64,000 bases of DNA from positions 146,917-210,916 of the forward strand of contig LGRD01000018.1 of the NCBI GenBank assembly GCA_001263235.1, given 5' to 3'. Below the pieces are notes generated by a model. That model was not told the DNA's origin. It saw only the letters and a program-made list of their open reading frames with translations, and ran no database searches. How positions within the stretch are numbered: the first letter of the stretch is position 1; every line of letters begins with the position of its first letter. The DNA comes from Methylibium sp. NZG (GTDB taxonomy: Bacteria; Pseudomonadota; Gammaproteobacteria; Burkholderiales; Burkholderiaceae_C). Made by a program: the position numbers and the translations under genes. Shown piece by piece: positions 37,454 to 47,200 of this stretch.

Positions 37454-39277
37454 ATGGCTGACATCGCCGAGCGGCTCTTCGGTTCTTGGGTGCGACAGGT
37501 CGGCGCCGCCACACTGCGGGCCGATCTGCTGGCCGGGGTGCTGGGGGCCTTGCTGGTGCTGCCGCAGGGCATCGCCTTTGCTTCGCTGGCGGGTCTGCCG
37601 CCCGAGTACGGCCTGTACACCGCGATCGTGCCGTGCATCGTGGCAGCGCTGTTCGGCTCCAGTTGGCATGTCGTCACCGGGCCGACCAACGCGCTCTCGC
37701 TCGCGCTGCTCGCCACGCTGTCAGCGGTGGCGGTGGCCGGCTCGCCGCAGTACATCCAGCTGGCGTTGGCAGTGACGGTGCTGGTGGGGGTGATGCAGTG
37801 GCTGATCGGCATGTTCCGGCTCGGGGCGATCGCCAACTTCATCTCGCCGTCCACGCTGCGCGGTTTCACCAGCGGCGCTGCGGCGCTGATCGCGCTGCAC
37901 GCGCTGCCCGACCTGCTCGGCCTGCCGGCGCCCGCCAGCCCCGGCAGCGCCGCGCTGCTGGCGCATCTGCAGGGCGTGTGGCGCGAGGTCGTGCCCGCTG
38001 CAGCGCTGGTGGGCTTCTTTACGGTGGCGGCCGTGTTGGTGCTGCGGCGCTTGCACAAGAGCCTGCCGCACATGTTGATCGCGCTGGTGGCGGCGTCGCT
38101 GCTGGCCTACGCGCTGCAGCGCAGTGGCATGACCGCCACCTGGGGTCGGCTGGCGCTCACCGGCAACCTGGGCGATCTTTGGCCGCGCCTGTCGGTTCCC
38201 AGCGTCGAGTGGCAGGCCGTGCCCGAGTTGCTGGGCATCGCGTTCGCGCTGACGATCGTTGCGCTCGGCCAGTCGATCTCCATCGCCAAGGCGCTGGCCG
38301 AGCGCACCGGCCAGCCGATCGACGCCAACCGCGAGTTCACCGGCCAGGGCGTGGCCAACATCGTCGGCGGCTTCACTTCGTGCTACGTGGCCTGCGGCTC
38401 GCTCAACCGCTCGCTGCCCAACCTGCAAGCCGGCGCGCGCACGCCGCTGGCGGCGGTGTTCGCGTCGCTGTGGTTGCTGGTGCTGCTGGCGTTGTGCGCG
38501 CCGTTGCTGGCGCTGATCCCGCTGGCGGGTGTGGCCGGCTTGCTGATGGTGGTGGCGTGGCAGCTGTTCGACGTGGCAGCCTGGCGGCGCCTGTGGCGGC
38601 AGAACCGACAGGAGTTTGCGATCGCCACCGCAACGCTGGTGGCCACGCTGACCGTGCGGCTGGAGCTGGCGATCCTGCTCGGTACGCTGCTGTCGTTGAC
38701 AGCGTTCGTGTACCGCACCGCCCGGCCGTCGATGCGCGCAATGGGTTTCAACGCCATCGGAGCCGAGCGGCCATTCGTCGTTGTGGCCGATGCGCCGCAC
38801 CCGCTGCCCGAGTGCCCGCAGCTGAAGATGATCCGCATGGAGGGCGAGGTGTATTTCGGCGCCGTGGCGCACGTGGGCGAGCAACTGCGCGCCTTGCGGG
38901 CGAGTGCGACGGCGCCGAAGCATTTGCTGATCATGGCCAAGAGCATGAACTTCATCGACCTGGCCGGCGCCGACCTGTGGCGCACCGAGCTGGCGGCACG
39001 CCGCCAGGCCGGCGGCGACCTGTACTTTCACCGGCCGCGCCCGTCGGTGCTCGACTTCTGGGAGCGCACCGGCTTCATCGACGAGATCGGCCGCGACCAC
39101 ATCTTCCCGACCAAGCGCGTGGCCATCGCCACCATCTTCGACCGGCTCGACCGCGGCGTCTGCGCCACCTGCACGGTGCGCGTGTTCGAGGAGTGCGCGC
39201 GCTTGTTGCCGGCTGACCAGCGGCCACGCGCCGAAGTCGCGGTCGCGGTCGCGTCCGCAGAAAGAGGTGATTCATGA
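37454..39277 (+). CDS. SulP family anion transporter with STAS domain
   Basis: 607 residues from ATG 37454 (another Met is 8 codons upstream). SulP signature: LVLPQGIAFASLAGLPPEYG and VVTGPTNALSLALLA near the N-terminus, with about a dozen hydrophobic segments through residue 430. A C-terminal STAS domain follows (LLIMAKSMNFIDLAGADLW). A Cys-containing tail CATCTVRVFEECARLLP ends it. It transports sulfate, bicarbonate or a similar anion across the inner membrane; the substrate is not determinable. The stop overlaps the next start by 4 bases. Confidence 0.92.
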   Translation: MADIAERLFGSWVRQVGAATLRADLLAGVLGALLVLPQGIAFASLAGLPPEYGLYTAIVPCIVAALFGSSWHVVTGPTNALSLALLATLSAVAVAGSPQYIQLALAVTVLVGVMQWLIGMFRLGAIANFISPSTLRGFTSGAAALIALHALPDLLGLPAPASPGSAALLAHLQGVWREVVPAAALVGFFTVAAVLVLRRLHKSLPHMLIALVAASLLAYALQRSGMTATWGRLALTGNLGDLWPRLSVPSVEWQAVPELLGIAFALTIVALGQSISIAKALAERTGQPIDANREFTGQGVANIVGGFTSCYVACGSLNRSLPNLQAGARTPLAAVFASLWLLVLLALCAPLLALIPLAGVAGLLMVVAWQLFDVAAWRRLWRQNRQEFAIATATLVATLTVRLELAILLGTLLSLTAFVYRTARPSMRAMGFNAIGAERPFVVVADAPHPLPECPQLKMIRMEGEVYFGAVAHVGEQLRALRASATAPKHLLIMAKSMNFIDLAGADLWRTELAARRQAGGDLYFHRPRPSVLDFWERTGFIDEIGRDHIFPTKRVAIATIFDRLDRGVCATCTVRVFEECARLLPADQRPRAEVAVAVASAERGDS

Positions 39278-39831
39278 AAGCCCAAGAACGCGACAAGCTG
39301 CTGCAAGCCTTGAAGACCCGCTTCGAGGGCAACATGCGCCGACACGTCGGCATCGCGTGGCCGGCCGTGCTGGCCCGGCTCGAAGGCCAGCCGGACGCGC
39401 TGCGCTCGCTGCAGGCGATGGAGGCCACCGGCGGCGAGCCCGACGTGATCGAACAGGACCGGGCCGGTGCCGTCACGTTTTGCGACTGTTCGGCGGAAAG
39501 TCCCGCCGGGCGACGCAGCGCGTGCTTCGACCGGGCCGCGCTCGAATCGCGCAAGGAGGCCAAGCCACAGCACAGCGCCGTCGAATGGGCGGCGGCCATG
39601 GGCATCGGGTTGTTGACCGAAGAACGCTACCGCGCGCTGCAACAACTCGGCGAGTTCGACCTGAAGACTTCGAGCTGGATCGCCACGCCGGCCGATGTGA
39701 GGGCGTTGGGCGGAGCGCTGTTCTGCGATCGCCGCTACGGTCGCGTGTTCACGTATCACAACGGCGCGCAGTCGTACTACGCGGCGCGTGGCTTTCGCGG
39801 GTGGCTGCGAGTCTGCACGCTGCGGGTCTGA
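39274..39831 (+). CDS. DUF4256 family protein
   Basis: 185 residues, starting inside the sulP stop (ATGA). It matches the DUF4256 pattern: LEGQPDALRSLQAMEATGGE near the N-terminus, FCDCSAESPAGRRS, and the C-terminal ALFCDRRYGRVFTYHNGAQS followed by YYAARGFRGWLRV. No signal peptide or membrane segment. Function unknown; translational coupling to the SulP gene suggests a related role but does not prove one. Confidence 0.85.
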   Translation: MKAQERDKLLQALKTRFEGNMRRHVGIAWPAVLARLEGQPDALRSLQAMEATGGEPDVIEQDRAGAVTFCDCSAESPAGRRSACFDRAALESRKEAKPQHSAVEWAAAMGIGLLTEERYRALQQLGEFDLKTSSWIATPADVRALGGALFCDRRYGRVFTYHNGAQSYYAARGFRGWLRVCTLRV

Positions 39832-39860
39832 ACGGCCTTTCCGACGATTCGACCGCCACC

Positions 39861-40847
39861 ATGCCGCGCGTCATCTTCACCGGCGGCCCAGGAGCGGGCA
39901 AGACGACGTTGCTCGCCGAGATGGCGTCGCTGGGTTACGCAACGGTCGCCGAATCGGCCCGCGCCGTCATCGCCGAACGCTTGGCCGCCGGGCTCGCACC
40001 ACGGCCCGCGCCAGCCGAGTTTGCGCGTGAGATCCTGCGGCGCGACATCGAGAAGCACCACGCTGCGGCCGGCTCGTCGGGATGGACGTTTTTCGACCGG
40101 GGCGTGGTCGAGTCCATCAGCGGGCTGCAGGCGCACGAGCCTTTGGCCCGGCCCGAACTGACAGCGCGGTTGGCGGCCTATCGCTGTCATCAACCCGTCT
40201 TCATCTTGCCGCCCTGGGCTGCAATCTACACGACCGACGCGGAGCGGGATCAGACTTTCGACGACGCTCGCGAGGTCCACGCCAGGATCGCGCGTTGGTA
40301 CGCCGACTGCGGCTACATGCTGCACGAAGTGCCACGCCTTTCACCCGGGCATCGCGCGACGCACGTCCTTCGCCGACTGGGCCTCATGCGCACGCGCCCG
40401 GCCACGCCGGCCGACGCCGGGCCGATCGCGCAGATCATTGCCAGCTTTCAGCCGACGCTCACGCTCGATCCAGACGGCGCAGGAGCGCAGGAGTTTTTCG
40501 CGTCCGTGTCGGAAGACGCCGAGCGCGCGTACCTGGCCTCGCCGCGCTATGCCTTCTTTGTCACCGAGCACCAGGGTGAGGTCGTCGGCTTCATCGGCAT
40601 GCGCGACGGCACGCATGTGTTCCACCTGTTCGTCACCGCGCGGCACCAGCGGCGGGGCCTGGCCGGTGAGCTGTGGCGCCACGCGCGCGCGCACTCCTTG
40701 CGCGCCGGCGCGCTGGAAGGTTTCACCGTGAACTCAAGCCTCAATGCCGTGCCGGTGTACGAGCGGCTGGGGTTTGTGCCGGCAGGCACTGTCGTCCATG
40801 CGCATGGCATCGCCTTTCTGCCGATGCGGTCGGGGTCGGCACGCTGA
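39861..40847 (+). CDS. P-loop ATPase (AAA_28-like) fused to a GNAT acetyltransferase
   Basis: 328 residues from ATG 39861. Residues 1-178 are an AAA_28-type nucleotide kinase/ATPase domain with Walker A GGPGAGKTT (8-16), FFDRG as a Walker B-like strand, and ARWYADCGYMLHEVPR. From about 180 a GNAT domain begins (MRTRPATPADAGPIAQIIAS) with acetyl-CoA loop VTARHQRRGLAGELW and VYERLGFVPAG at the end. An in-frame ATG at 40387 could give GNAT alone. Both halves are intact. The substrates are unknown. Confidence 0.85.
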   Translation: MPRVIFTGGPGAGKTTLLAEMASLGYATVAESARAVIAERLAAGLAPRPAPAEFAREILRRDIEKHHAAAGSSGWTFFDRGVVESISGLQAHEPLARPELTARLAAYRCHQPVFILPPWAAIYTTDAERDQTFDDAREVHARIARWYADCGYMLHEVPRLSPGHRATHVLRRLGLMRTRPATPADAGPIAQIIASFQPTLTLDPDGAGAQEFFASVSEDAERAYLASPRYAFFVTEHQGEVVGFIGMRDGTHVFHLFVTARHQRRGLAGELWRHARAHSLRAGALEGFTVNSSLNAVPVYERLGFVPAGTVVHAHGIAFLPMRSGSAR

Positions 40848-40885
40848 CTCTGCACAATCCGGTCACGCCATCAGAGGGGAGAAAC

Positions 40886-41392
40886 ATGCTCAAGCCGATC
40901 GCCAACCTCGACGAGGTCGAGTTCACCGACATCGAGGACAACGGCTACTACACCTCCCGGCGCGCGCAGTTCAGCGACGGCATCGGCGCCCGGCAACTCG
41001 GCTACAACCTGACCGTGTTGCCGTCGGGCAAGGCGCAATGCCCGTTCCACTGCCACCACGGGGAGGAAGAGATGTTCCTCATCCTCGAAGGCACGGGCGA
41101 ACTCCGGTTCGGCGCCGAACGCTTCCCGATCCGCAAGCGCGACGTGATTGCGTGCCCGACCGGCGGGCCGGAGGTGGCGCATCAGATCATCAACACCGGC
41201 AGCGTGCCGATGCGCTACCTCGCGCTGTCGAACATCGTCGACATCGAAACTTGCCAGTACCCGGATTCGAACAAGATCAACATCGGCGCCGGTCGCCGCG
41301 GCGAGCCCGGGCTGCACAAGATGTTCCGCGCGGAGAACACGGTCGACTACTACGATCGCGAAAGCAACGAGCCGCCGCCGCGCGGTGGCTGA
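40886..41392 (+). CDS. Cupin-domain protein
   Basis: 168 residues from ATG 40886 with GAGGGGA upstream. Cupin motif 1 is FHCHHGEEEMFLILEGTGEL (metal-binding His and Glu), and motif 2 is CPTGGPEVAHQIINTG with the second His. Residues outside the barrel end with LHKMFRAENTVDYYDRES. It belongs to the large group of small cupins often linked to sugar or small-molecule modification; the activity is not assignable. Confidence 0.85.
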   Translation: MLKPIANLDEVEFTDIEDNGYYTSRRAQFSDGIGARQLGYNLTVLPSGKAQCPFHCHHGEEEMFLILEGTGELRFGAERFPIRKRDVIACPTGGPEVAHQIINTGSVPMRYLALSNIVDIETCQYPDSNKINIGAGRRGEPGLHKMFRAENTVDYYDRESNEPPPRGG

Positions 41393-41502
41393 TGCAACGC
41401 GCCCGGTCGGGCTCGCGCGGCCGAATCGGTCTGTCGGTGCCCGCAGCCGTTGCTTTTTGGGCAGAATGCAGCGCAGGCCAGGACTTGCGACACACACCAC
41501 GC

Positions 41503-42123
41503 ATGATGACTTCGACACCGGTTCGGCAGAGGTGGGCCCGTGCGGCCGCGGATGTGCAAGCGCAGGCGCAGGCGCAGGCAGCGGCGTGTACGCCGGCACG
41601 CGCGTCGGCCATCACGCCGTCGCCCTCGATGTGGGCGTTCGTCACCGGCCTGCTGGCGGCGTGCCTTGCCGTGCCCGCGGCCGCGCAGACGGCCTGCTAC
41701 GTGCGGGCAGAGACGCCTGCTGCGGCGTCCGCGCCGGGCGATGCCCGCGTCGCCCAGAGCCATGTCGGCCTGCGCCGCAAGAACGACAAGCTCTTTGAGC
41801 TCGACATTGCCGTGACCGGTTCGAACGCCGCGGTGTGCAACGTCGGTGGCGTGGCGCGGCTGAGCGGTGACGCTGGCAAGGAAGCGCTGGCGATGGTGGT
41901 TCGCCCCGATCCGTTGCGCAGCAAGGGCGTGCGCAGCGGCGCTTTGTGCCATGTGTACGTCCACCTCACCGCCACGGCGGTCGAGCTGCGCACCACGCGA
42001 GAAGCTTGCAAGGCACAGGCCTTGTGCGAGGGCAAGGTGGAGCTCAACGGCCAACGCTTCGACGCCACCAGCCGTCTGCCAGACGGTGTTTCGGCGCCGT
42101 GCTTCGAGCGCCGCGTGCTCTGA
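41503..42123 (+). CDS. Hypothetical secreted protein
   Basis: Up to 206 residues from ATG 41503. An internal ATG at 41629 would give 164 residues and start almost exactly at the hydrophobic core of a signal peptide (WAFVTGLLAACLAVPAAAQ). Neither start has a clear ribosome-binding site. Before the hydrophobic part is a Gln/Ala repeat (QAQAQAQ). The mature part has five or so cysteines (TACYVRAE, AAVCNVGG, ALCHVYVH, CKAQALCEG, PCFE), suggesting a disulfide-bonded periplasmic protein. No family recognised. Confidence 0.6.
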   Translation: MMTSTPVRQRWARAAADVQAQAQAQAAACTPARASAITPSPSMWAFVTGLLAACLAVPAAAQTACYVRAETPAAASAPGDARVAQSHVGLRRKNDKLFELDIAVTGSNAAVCNVGGVARLSGDAGKEALAMVVRPDPLRSKGVRSGALCHVYVHLTATAVELRTTREACKAQALCEGKVELNGQRFDATSRLPDGVSAPCFERRVL

Positions 42124-42166
42124 CCTTGCCCGATCGAGATCGTTGACCGCGTCCGGCAGAGGCGGC

Positions 42167-42397
42167 ATGTCCGACACCGATCTCGGCTTCACCCACCGCA
42201 CTCGCAAGACCGGCGAGGTGCAGGTGTTGCACCGCGGTGCGCTGGCCGCCACCTTGCGCGGCGTGGCGGCGCAGGAGTTTCTTGCCGAAGTGGCGGAAGG
42301 CTCCGGCGCAGACGCGCAGCAGTTGATGGCGCGGCTGACGGGCAACTACAAGCGCGGTAACGAGAAGCTGGCGGCGCGGCACCCGCGCAATCGTTGA
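42167..42397 (+). CDS. Small conserved-looking hypothetical protein
   Basis: 76 residues from ATG 42167. Basic, soluble, no signal peptide; it starts SDTDLGFTHRTRKTGEVQV and ends GNYKRGNEKLAARHPRNR. It lies 43 bases after the secreted protein gene and 13 bases before the GNAT gene. I do not recognise the family. Confidence 0.55.
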   Translation: MSDTDLGFTHRTRKTGEVQVLHRGALAATLRGVAAQEFLAEVAEGSGADAQQLMARLTGNYKRGNEKLAARHPRNR

Positions 42398-42410
42398 GTC
42401 GACGGCTGCG

Positions 42411-42854
42411 TTGACCGTGACCGCGACTCCATCCTCCTTGCGGTTCACGGTGCACGCCGAGCCGCCCGCCGACGCGGCGGGCATCGTCGACGCTGGCTTG
42501 GGGGCGTCCAACGACGCCGCCGCCCCGCTGCACGAAGTCCAGCCGCTGAGTTGTTTCGCGCACGCGGCCGACGGGCGGGTGGTGGGCGGTGCGGTGGGGC
42601 GCAGCTGGGGCACCTGCTGCGAGCTGCAGCAGTTGTGGGTCGAGCCGGCGCTGCGCCGGGGCGGGGTCGGCAAGCGCCTGGTCGAGCAGTTTCACGAACG
42701 TGCCGAGGCGCGCGGTTGCCGCACGTTCTACCTGGAGACCTTCAGCTTCCAGGCGCCAAGTCTGTACCGCTCACTCGGGTACGAGGTGAAGTTGGCGCTG
42801 CACGGCTTCAGCGACGGCATCGTGAAGTACACGATGGTGCGCGAGGTGGCCTAA
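42411..42854 (+). CDS. GNAT family N-acetyltransferase
   Basis: 147 residues from TTG 42411. GNAT fold: LQQLWVEPALRRGGVGKRLV contains the acetyl-CoA pyrophosphate loop (RRGGVGKRL), then FYLETFSFQAPSLYRSLGYE. No ATG is available near the N-terminus. The substrate is unknown. It is followed by a strong terminator. Confidence 0.82.
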   Translation: MTVTATPSSLRFTVHAEPPADAAGIVDAGLGASNDAAAPLHEVQPLSCFAHAADGRVVGGAVGRSWGTCCELQQLWVEPALRRGGVGKRLVEQFHERAEARGCRTFYLETFSFQAPSLYRSLGYEVKLALHGFSDGIVKYTMVREVA

Positions 42855-42873
42855 AACCGGCGCCGATCCAGGG

Positions 42874-42907
42874 GGCTGACCCCGAACCGGCAGGCTCGGG
42901 GTCAGCC
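42874..42907. terminator. Bidirectional hairpin terminator between convergent genes
   Basis: Perfect 12-bp inverted repeat (GGCTGACCCCGA at 42874-42885 and TCGGGGTCAGCC at 42896-42907) with a 10-base loop. It is placed between the GNAT gene (+) and the OmpA-family gene (-). There is no long T-run on either side, so its strength comes from the stem. Confidence 0.72.
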
Positions 42908-42911
42908 GTGA

Positions 42912-44120
42912 TCAGCGCTTCTCGACCGTCCCGAAGATCTCCAGCTCGACGCGCCGGTTCGGCTGCAGGCAGTCGTAGTAGGCCTGCATCGCCCGGGCCG
43001 TGGCCTTGCCGGCGGTCACGCCGTTCGAGCCTTTGGGCACCGGGCAATCGGTCTTCACCGGCTGGCGGTCGCCGGCGCTGGCCACGTCGGTGCGGCTCAT
43101 GTCGGCGCCCTTCAAGGTGAGGTAGCTGCGCACGGTGCTGGCGCGGGCCAGGCTCAGCTTGTCGTTGAAGGCCGGGTCGCCCGAGCTGTTGGTCTTGTCG
43201 GCGTGGCCGGTGATGACCATGCGGTCCACGTCTTTCAACTCCTTCAGCTTGGCCACCAGTTCGTCGAGCTGGTTGCGCCCGGCGGGCAGCATCTGGTCGA
43301 TGGCCGACTGGCCGTGCTTGAACAGCGCGCCAGCCGCGAGCGTGATCTTCTCGTACCGGGGCTCGCGCGGCGGCGGCTCTTGCGGCGGGATCTTCGGCGG
43401 CGTCTCAGGCACCTTGGGCTGCTCGGGCGGTGGCGGCGGCTTGCACTGGTTGCGCTGAGCGTCGGCGCACAGGTCTTCGGCCATGCGAACGTGCGGCGTG
43501 GCGCGGCGCCAGCCGCCCAGGTTGGCCAGCGCGTGGCCGCTCCAGACGAGCTGCACCTCGCAGAACGCGGTTTCGGTCTGCGCGCAGCACAGCGGGCCGC
43601 CCTTCGTGTCACTGAGGTCGGCCTTGATCTTCTGCGCGATCGCCCACAGGTCGGGCCGCAGTTTCTGCGCATCGGACACGAGCGGCGTGTCCAGCCCCGG
43701 GTCCTGCCCTGCTTCGAGCGCATCGACGATGCGGCGCGCCTCGCCGAAGGTGGTGGTCTGGATGTCCTTCTGCCATGCGCGCTCGTGGTACTGGTCGCGG
43801 CTGAAGTTGAGCCAGGCCTGCGCCTTGGCGACGTGGTAGTCGCGCGGGCACATCGAGGCGCCGGCCTTGAGCTTGGCGATGCGCGCTTGCAGCTCCACGA
43901 ACTGCGCGGGCTCGGTCACGCGCAGGTTCGGGTCGGTGGGCTGGCCGGGTTGCAGGTTGACCGGCGGGAGGTTCTTCTTCAGCACCGATTCGGTGGTGGT
44001 CGTGCCGGCGTTGCCGCCCGCGGCGGCGTTGCTCGGCGCGGTGGTGTTCTGGGCGTTCGCGGTGAAGCAGCCACAGGCCAGGGTCAGCAGCGCGGTCGCG
44101 ATGAGGGTCGTGTGCTTCAT
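42912..44120 (-). CDS. OmpA-family peptidoglycan-associated outer-membrane protein
   Basis: 402 residues from ATG 44120; the longer upstream frame is repeat-derived. The signal peptide ends near ANAQN. A central helical region carries several cysteines (MCPRDYHVAKAQAWLNFSRD, PLCCAQTETAFC), followed by a Pro-rich linker (PPPPPEQPKVPETPP). The C-terminal OmpA domain is at about 290-402: LFKHGQSAIDQMLPAGRNQL, MVITGHADKTNSSG, LSLARASTVRSYL, RRVELEIFGT. It anchors outer-membrane or surface structures to peptidoglycan. It follows the barrel gene and probably belongs to the same surface module. Confidence 0.85.
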   Translation of the reverse strand: MKHTTLIATALLTLACGCFTANAQNTTAPSNAAAGGNAGTTTTESVLKKNLPPVNLQPGQPTDPNLRVTEPAQFVELQARIAKLKAGASMCPRDYHVAKAQAWLNFSRDQYHERAWQKDIQTTTFGEARRIVDALEAGQDPGLDTPLVSDAQKLRPDLWAIAQKIKADLSDTKGGPLCCAQTETAFCEVQLVWSGHALANLGGWRRATPHVRMAEDLCADAQRNQCKPPPPPEQPKVPETPPKIPPQEPPPREPRYEKITLAAGALFKHGQSAIDQMLPAGRNQLDELVAKLKELKDVDRMVITGHADKTNSSGDPAFNDKLSLARASTVRSYLTLKGADMSRTDVASAGDRQPVKTDCPVPKGSNGVTAGKATARAMQAYYDCLQPNRRVELEIFGTVEKR

Positions 44121-44160
44121 GGTGCTGCGCGTCGGTAGGTCGCTCACGCGTCGGGCTTCC

Positions 44161-44233
44161 GTGTTCATTCGCGCGCTGGCTCGCGGGTTCGTTCGGGGGT
44201 TGCCTGGCGTGTTCATTCGCGTGTTCATTCGCG
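44161..44233. repeat. Short direct repeats between the barrel and OmpA genes
   Basis: The 13-mer GTGTTCATTCGCG occurs at 44161, 44209 and 44221, with degenerate relatives (GGGTTCGTTCGGG) between. It falls in the 116-bp gap and may affect spacing or mRNA structure ahead of the OmpA gene. Confidence 0.65.
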
Positions 44234-44236
44234 GGT

Positions 44237-47200
44237 TCATTCACGCCACTGCCGCGGGTTGGCGCCGTCGGCCGCGCCGTCGAGCGTGCGGTTCACGCGC
44301 GGGTCGTCGCGTGAGAAGGTCTTTTCATCGAACTTGAAGCGTAAGCGCAGGTGCCAGCCGTTCCAGCTCTGGTTGCTGCTGAACGTGTCCACGTCGCTGT
44401 ACTTGCCGCCGGTGTAGCCGAGCGAGAGCCACAGGTTGTCCATCACGCGGTAGCCCAATTCGCCGCCCAGGCCGTTCAGGCGCGTGCCCTTGGCGGTCTG
44501 CACGCTGGCGTAGGCGCTGGCGTCGAAGCGCTCGGCAAAGTCCCAAGTGGCGCGGCCGCTGAGCAGCGTGCCGCGCCAGGTGTCGCGCTCGCCCAGCGTC
44601 GAGATCGGCAAGCCGTTGGCGTTGGTGGCGCCGGTCGGGCTGGCGAAGGCCTCGGCAACGTTCTTGTGCGCCACCTGGCCGGCAAAGACCCAGGCGCGGT
44701 TGGGCTGCACGTTGGCGTGCAGGCTGGCGATCCAGGCCCGGCTGTCCACCGGCGCACTGACGGCGCTGGAGCGTTCGGTGCGGAGTTCGAGCCGGCCCAG
44801 GCCGTGCCAGAAGTTGGTCTGCGTGTCGCGGTAGGCCAGGCCGAGTTGCAGGCGGTCCTGCGTCTGCTGGCCGTTGTCGGCGGCGATGCCTTGCGAGGTC
44901 TGGCGCAGGTACAGGTTGCGCAGCAGCGCGGCCCAGTCGTCGTTCAGCTTGCGGTCGTAGGCGAGGCTGGAGAGCCACGCGTCCTGTGTGTCCGACGTGC
45001 GGTACTCCAGCCGGCCGCCCATCTTGTAGCGGGCGTCAGCGGTGTAGTCGGCGCCCAGGCTGACGGCGGTCGCCTCCTGGCTGGCGGCGGTGGCAGGGTT
45101 GAGTTGCTGGCGCTCGAACGAGGTCGTCAGGTTCACGCCCGCGGCCACGCGCCACAGGTTGCGCACGCCCATCGCTGCCGCCGCGTCGCTGCCGTTCTGC
45201 GCGCCGGCCAGGCGGTACTCGCTGAAGACCTGGCCGTCCTTCATGTACTCGGTGTCGACGCCGAGCACCGTGCTGTGGCTCTTGCTTCCGTCAGTGGTCA
45301 GGCCGTAGATGCCGGTCAGGCTGTTCGCGAACTCGTGCTTCGCGTACGCGCGGCTCTTCTCGTCGATGCGGTACTCGCCGCCGACCGCTGCACGCTGGCG
45401 ATCGTCGGTCGCGCGTTCGTACTCGCCGTACACGGTGGCGTCGTCGGTCACCTTGGCCGTCAGGCGGGCCTTCACGCTGGTGTAGCTGTTCGGCACCAGC
45501 GCGGGCGCACCGGCATTCGGACTCAGGCCGGCGAACGCGCTCGGGCTGGCGAGCAAGCCCGAGCCGCCGATGCCGAAGGTGGTGTTGCTGTTCCAGCCCA
45601 AGCCGCCCAGGCTCGATTGCTGCGCATCGACCGGCGACAGCACGCCACCCGTGCCGGCAATCTGGTTCTCGCTGATGCGGTTGACGCTCACGTCGAGCTT
45701 GATGCGGTCGCTCAGCTTGATGCCCGCGCCGACGCTCGCGGCGTTGCGGTTGGCGCCGTCGGTCACCGTGCCGCTGTTGTCCTTGGTCTGCAGCAACTCG
45801 GCGTTGGCGGTGATCGTTTCGGTGACGGGATAGTCGCCGCGCACGCCCGCTTCCTGCCGACCCGGCGCCAGGCCGGCGCTCGGGTTCTGGAAGGTCGAGC
45901 CCGACCGCGCCACGTACGCACGCGCCTTCAACGCCTCGCCGTCGTGGCGCATCTCGATGCGCCCGGCGCGGCCGGTCTGGTCGATCGGCGCGGCACCGGC
46001 AAATGCGGCCAGCGTCTGGTTGACGTACTGGTTGCCCTTGCTCTGCGCCACTTCGGCAACGATGTAGGTCTGCGTGCCGAGCTTCAACTCGGCATTGACA
46101 CCGGCGATGCGGTACGGCGCGGCCGGGTTGCGGTCTTCGGCGACGCTGCCGCCGATGGCCAGGTTCTCGCCGATCTTCACCTTGGCATCGACACCGCCGA
46201 CCCAGTGCTTCACGCTGCCTTCTTCGACTTCGTAGGCGACGCGGATGCTGACCGGGTTCAGGTTCTCATCGACGCTGGGCACCGGCTGGCGGAACAGCAA
46301 GCGGCCGCTGAAGGGCTCGAAGTCGTAGTCGGCGTAACGCACCAGCGTCTGGCGCTTGAGCACGATGGCTGGCGCGTTGCGGTCGCGCACGATCAGCTCG
46401 ACCACTTCGGAGTTGACGATCGCGTTCGGCTGACCCAGCGCGTAAGGCCCGCTGATACCGCGGCCCGGTTGTTCGTCGACGAGGTTGCGCGTGAGGTCGC
46501 GCGCGGCGTAGGCGTTGACCTTCACCGTCTGGTTCTCAAAGTGCCACTTGGCGCCAGTCAGGCTGCGGCTGTAGCTCGCCAGGCGGTTGCCGGCGTCGTT
46601 GCTGGCGGTGGTGTAGTCGCCGTAGAGCAGGTAGCTCTTGTCCTTGTCGATGCGCACGTAGACGCGGCTCTTGCTCTGCGCGTCGTACTCCTTGATGCTG
46701 GCGTCGCCGTAGATCGGGTAGAACGCGTTCGGGTCGACGTCGCGGAAGAGTTTTTCGCGCGTGAGCTTGTCGCTGTCGGCCGCGGCGGTCAGCAGGTACT
46801 CGCCCTTGATCGTGCCCTTGACGAAGAGGGCGGCTCGGCCGGCCAGCGTGCGGTCGCCGGCGCTGTTGGTCTTGCTCCAGTGGCGCAGTGATTCTTCGAA
46901 CTCGGTGTCGGTCAGCGTCGGCGCGTTCGGGTCGGTCTTCTTGACCTTGCTGAAGTTGATCGCGCCTTCGACGATGCCCACCGCGATCAGCGGCCGCAGG
47001 TCGGGCACGAAGCTGATCTCGCCCTGCACGCCGACGGCGCCGCTGGAGGCGCGCAGCACCGCGTCGCCCGGCGTCACCGGCGCCATCAGCACCACGGTGG
47101 CCTGGCCGTTGCGGTCGAGCAGCAACTCCACCGCGGCGAGTTCGGTGACGGGTTGGCCGGTGGGCGTGGTCGTCAGCTGCGCGCCGGGTGCGGTGCCGGT

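Noticed and set aside
44090..44120. Lipobox in the OmpA-family signal peptide (TLACG)
   Set aside because: The residue at -3 and the continuation to a normal signal-peptidase I site near ANAQ make a lipoprotein less likely. Pal-type identity is therefore not claimed.
44121..44240. N-terminal extension of the OmpA-family protein with MNTR/MNPR repeats
   Set aside because: Derived from short direct DNA repeats. ATG 44120 gives a normal signal peptide at once, so the extension is more likely untranslated.
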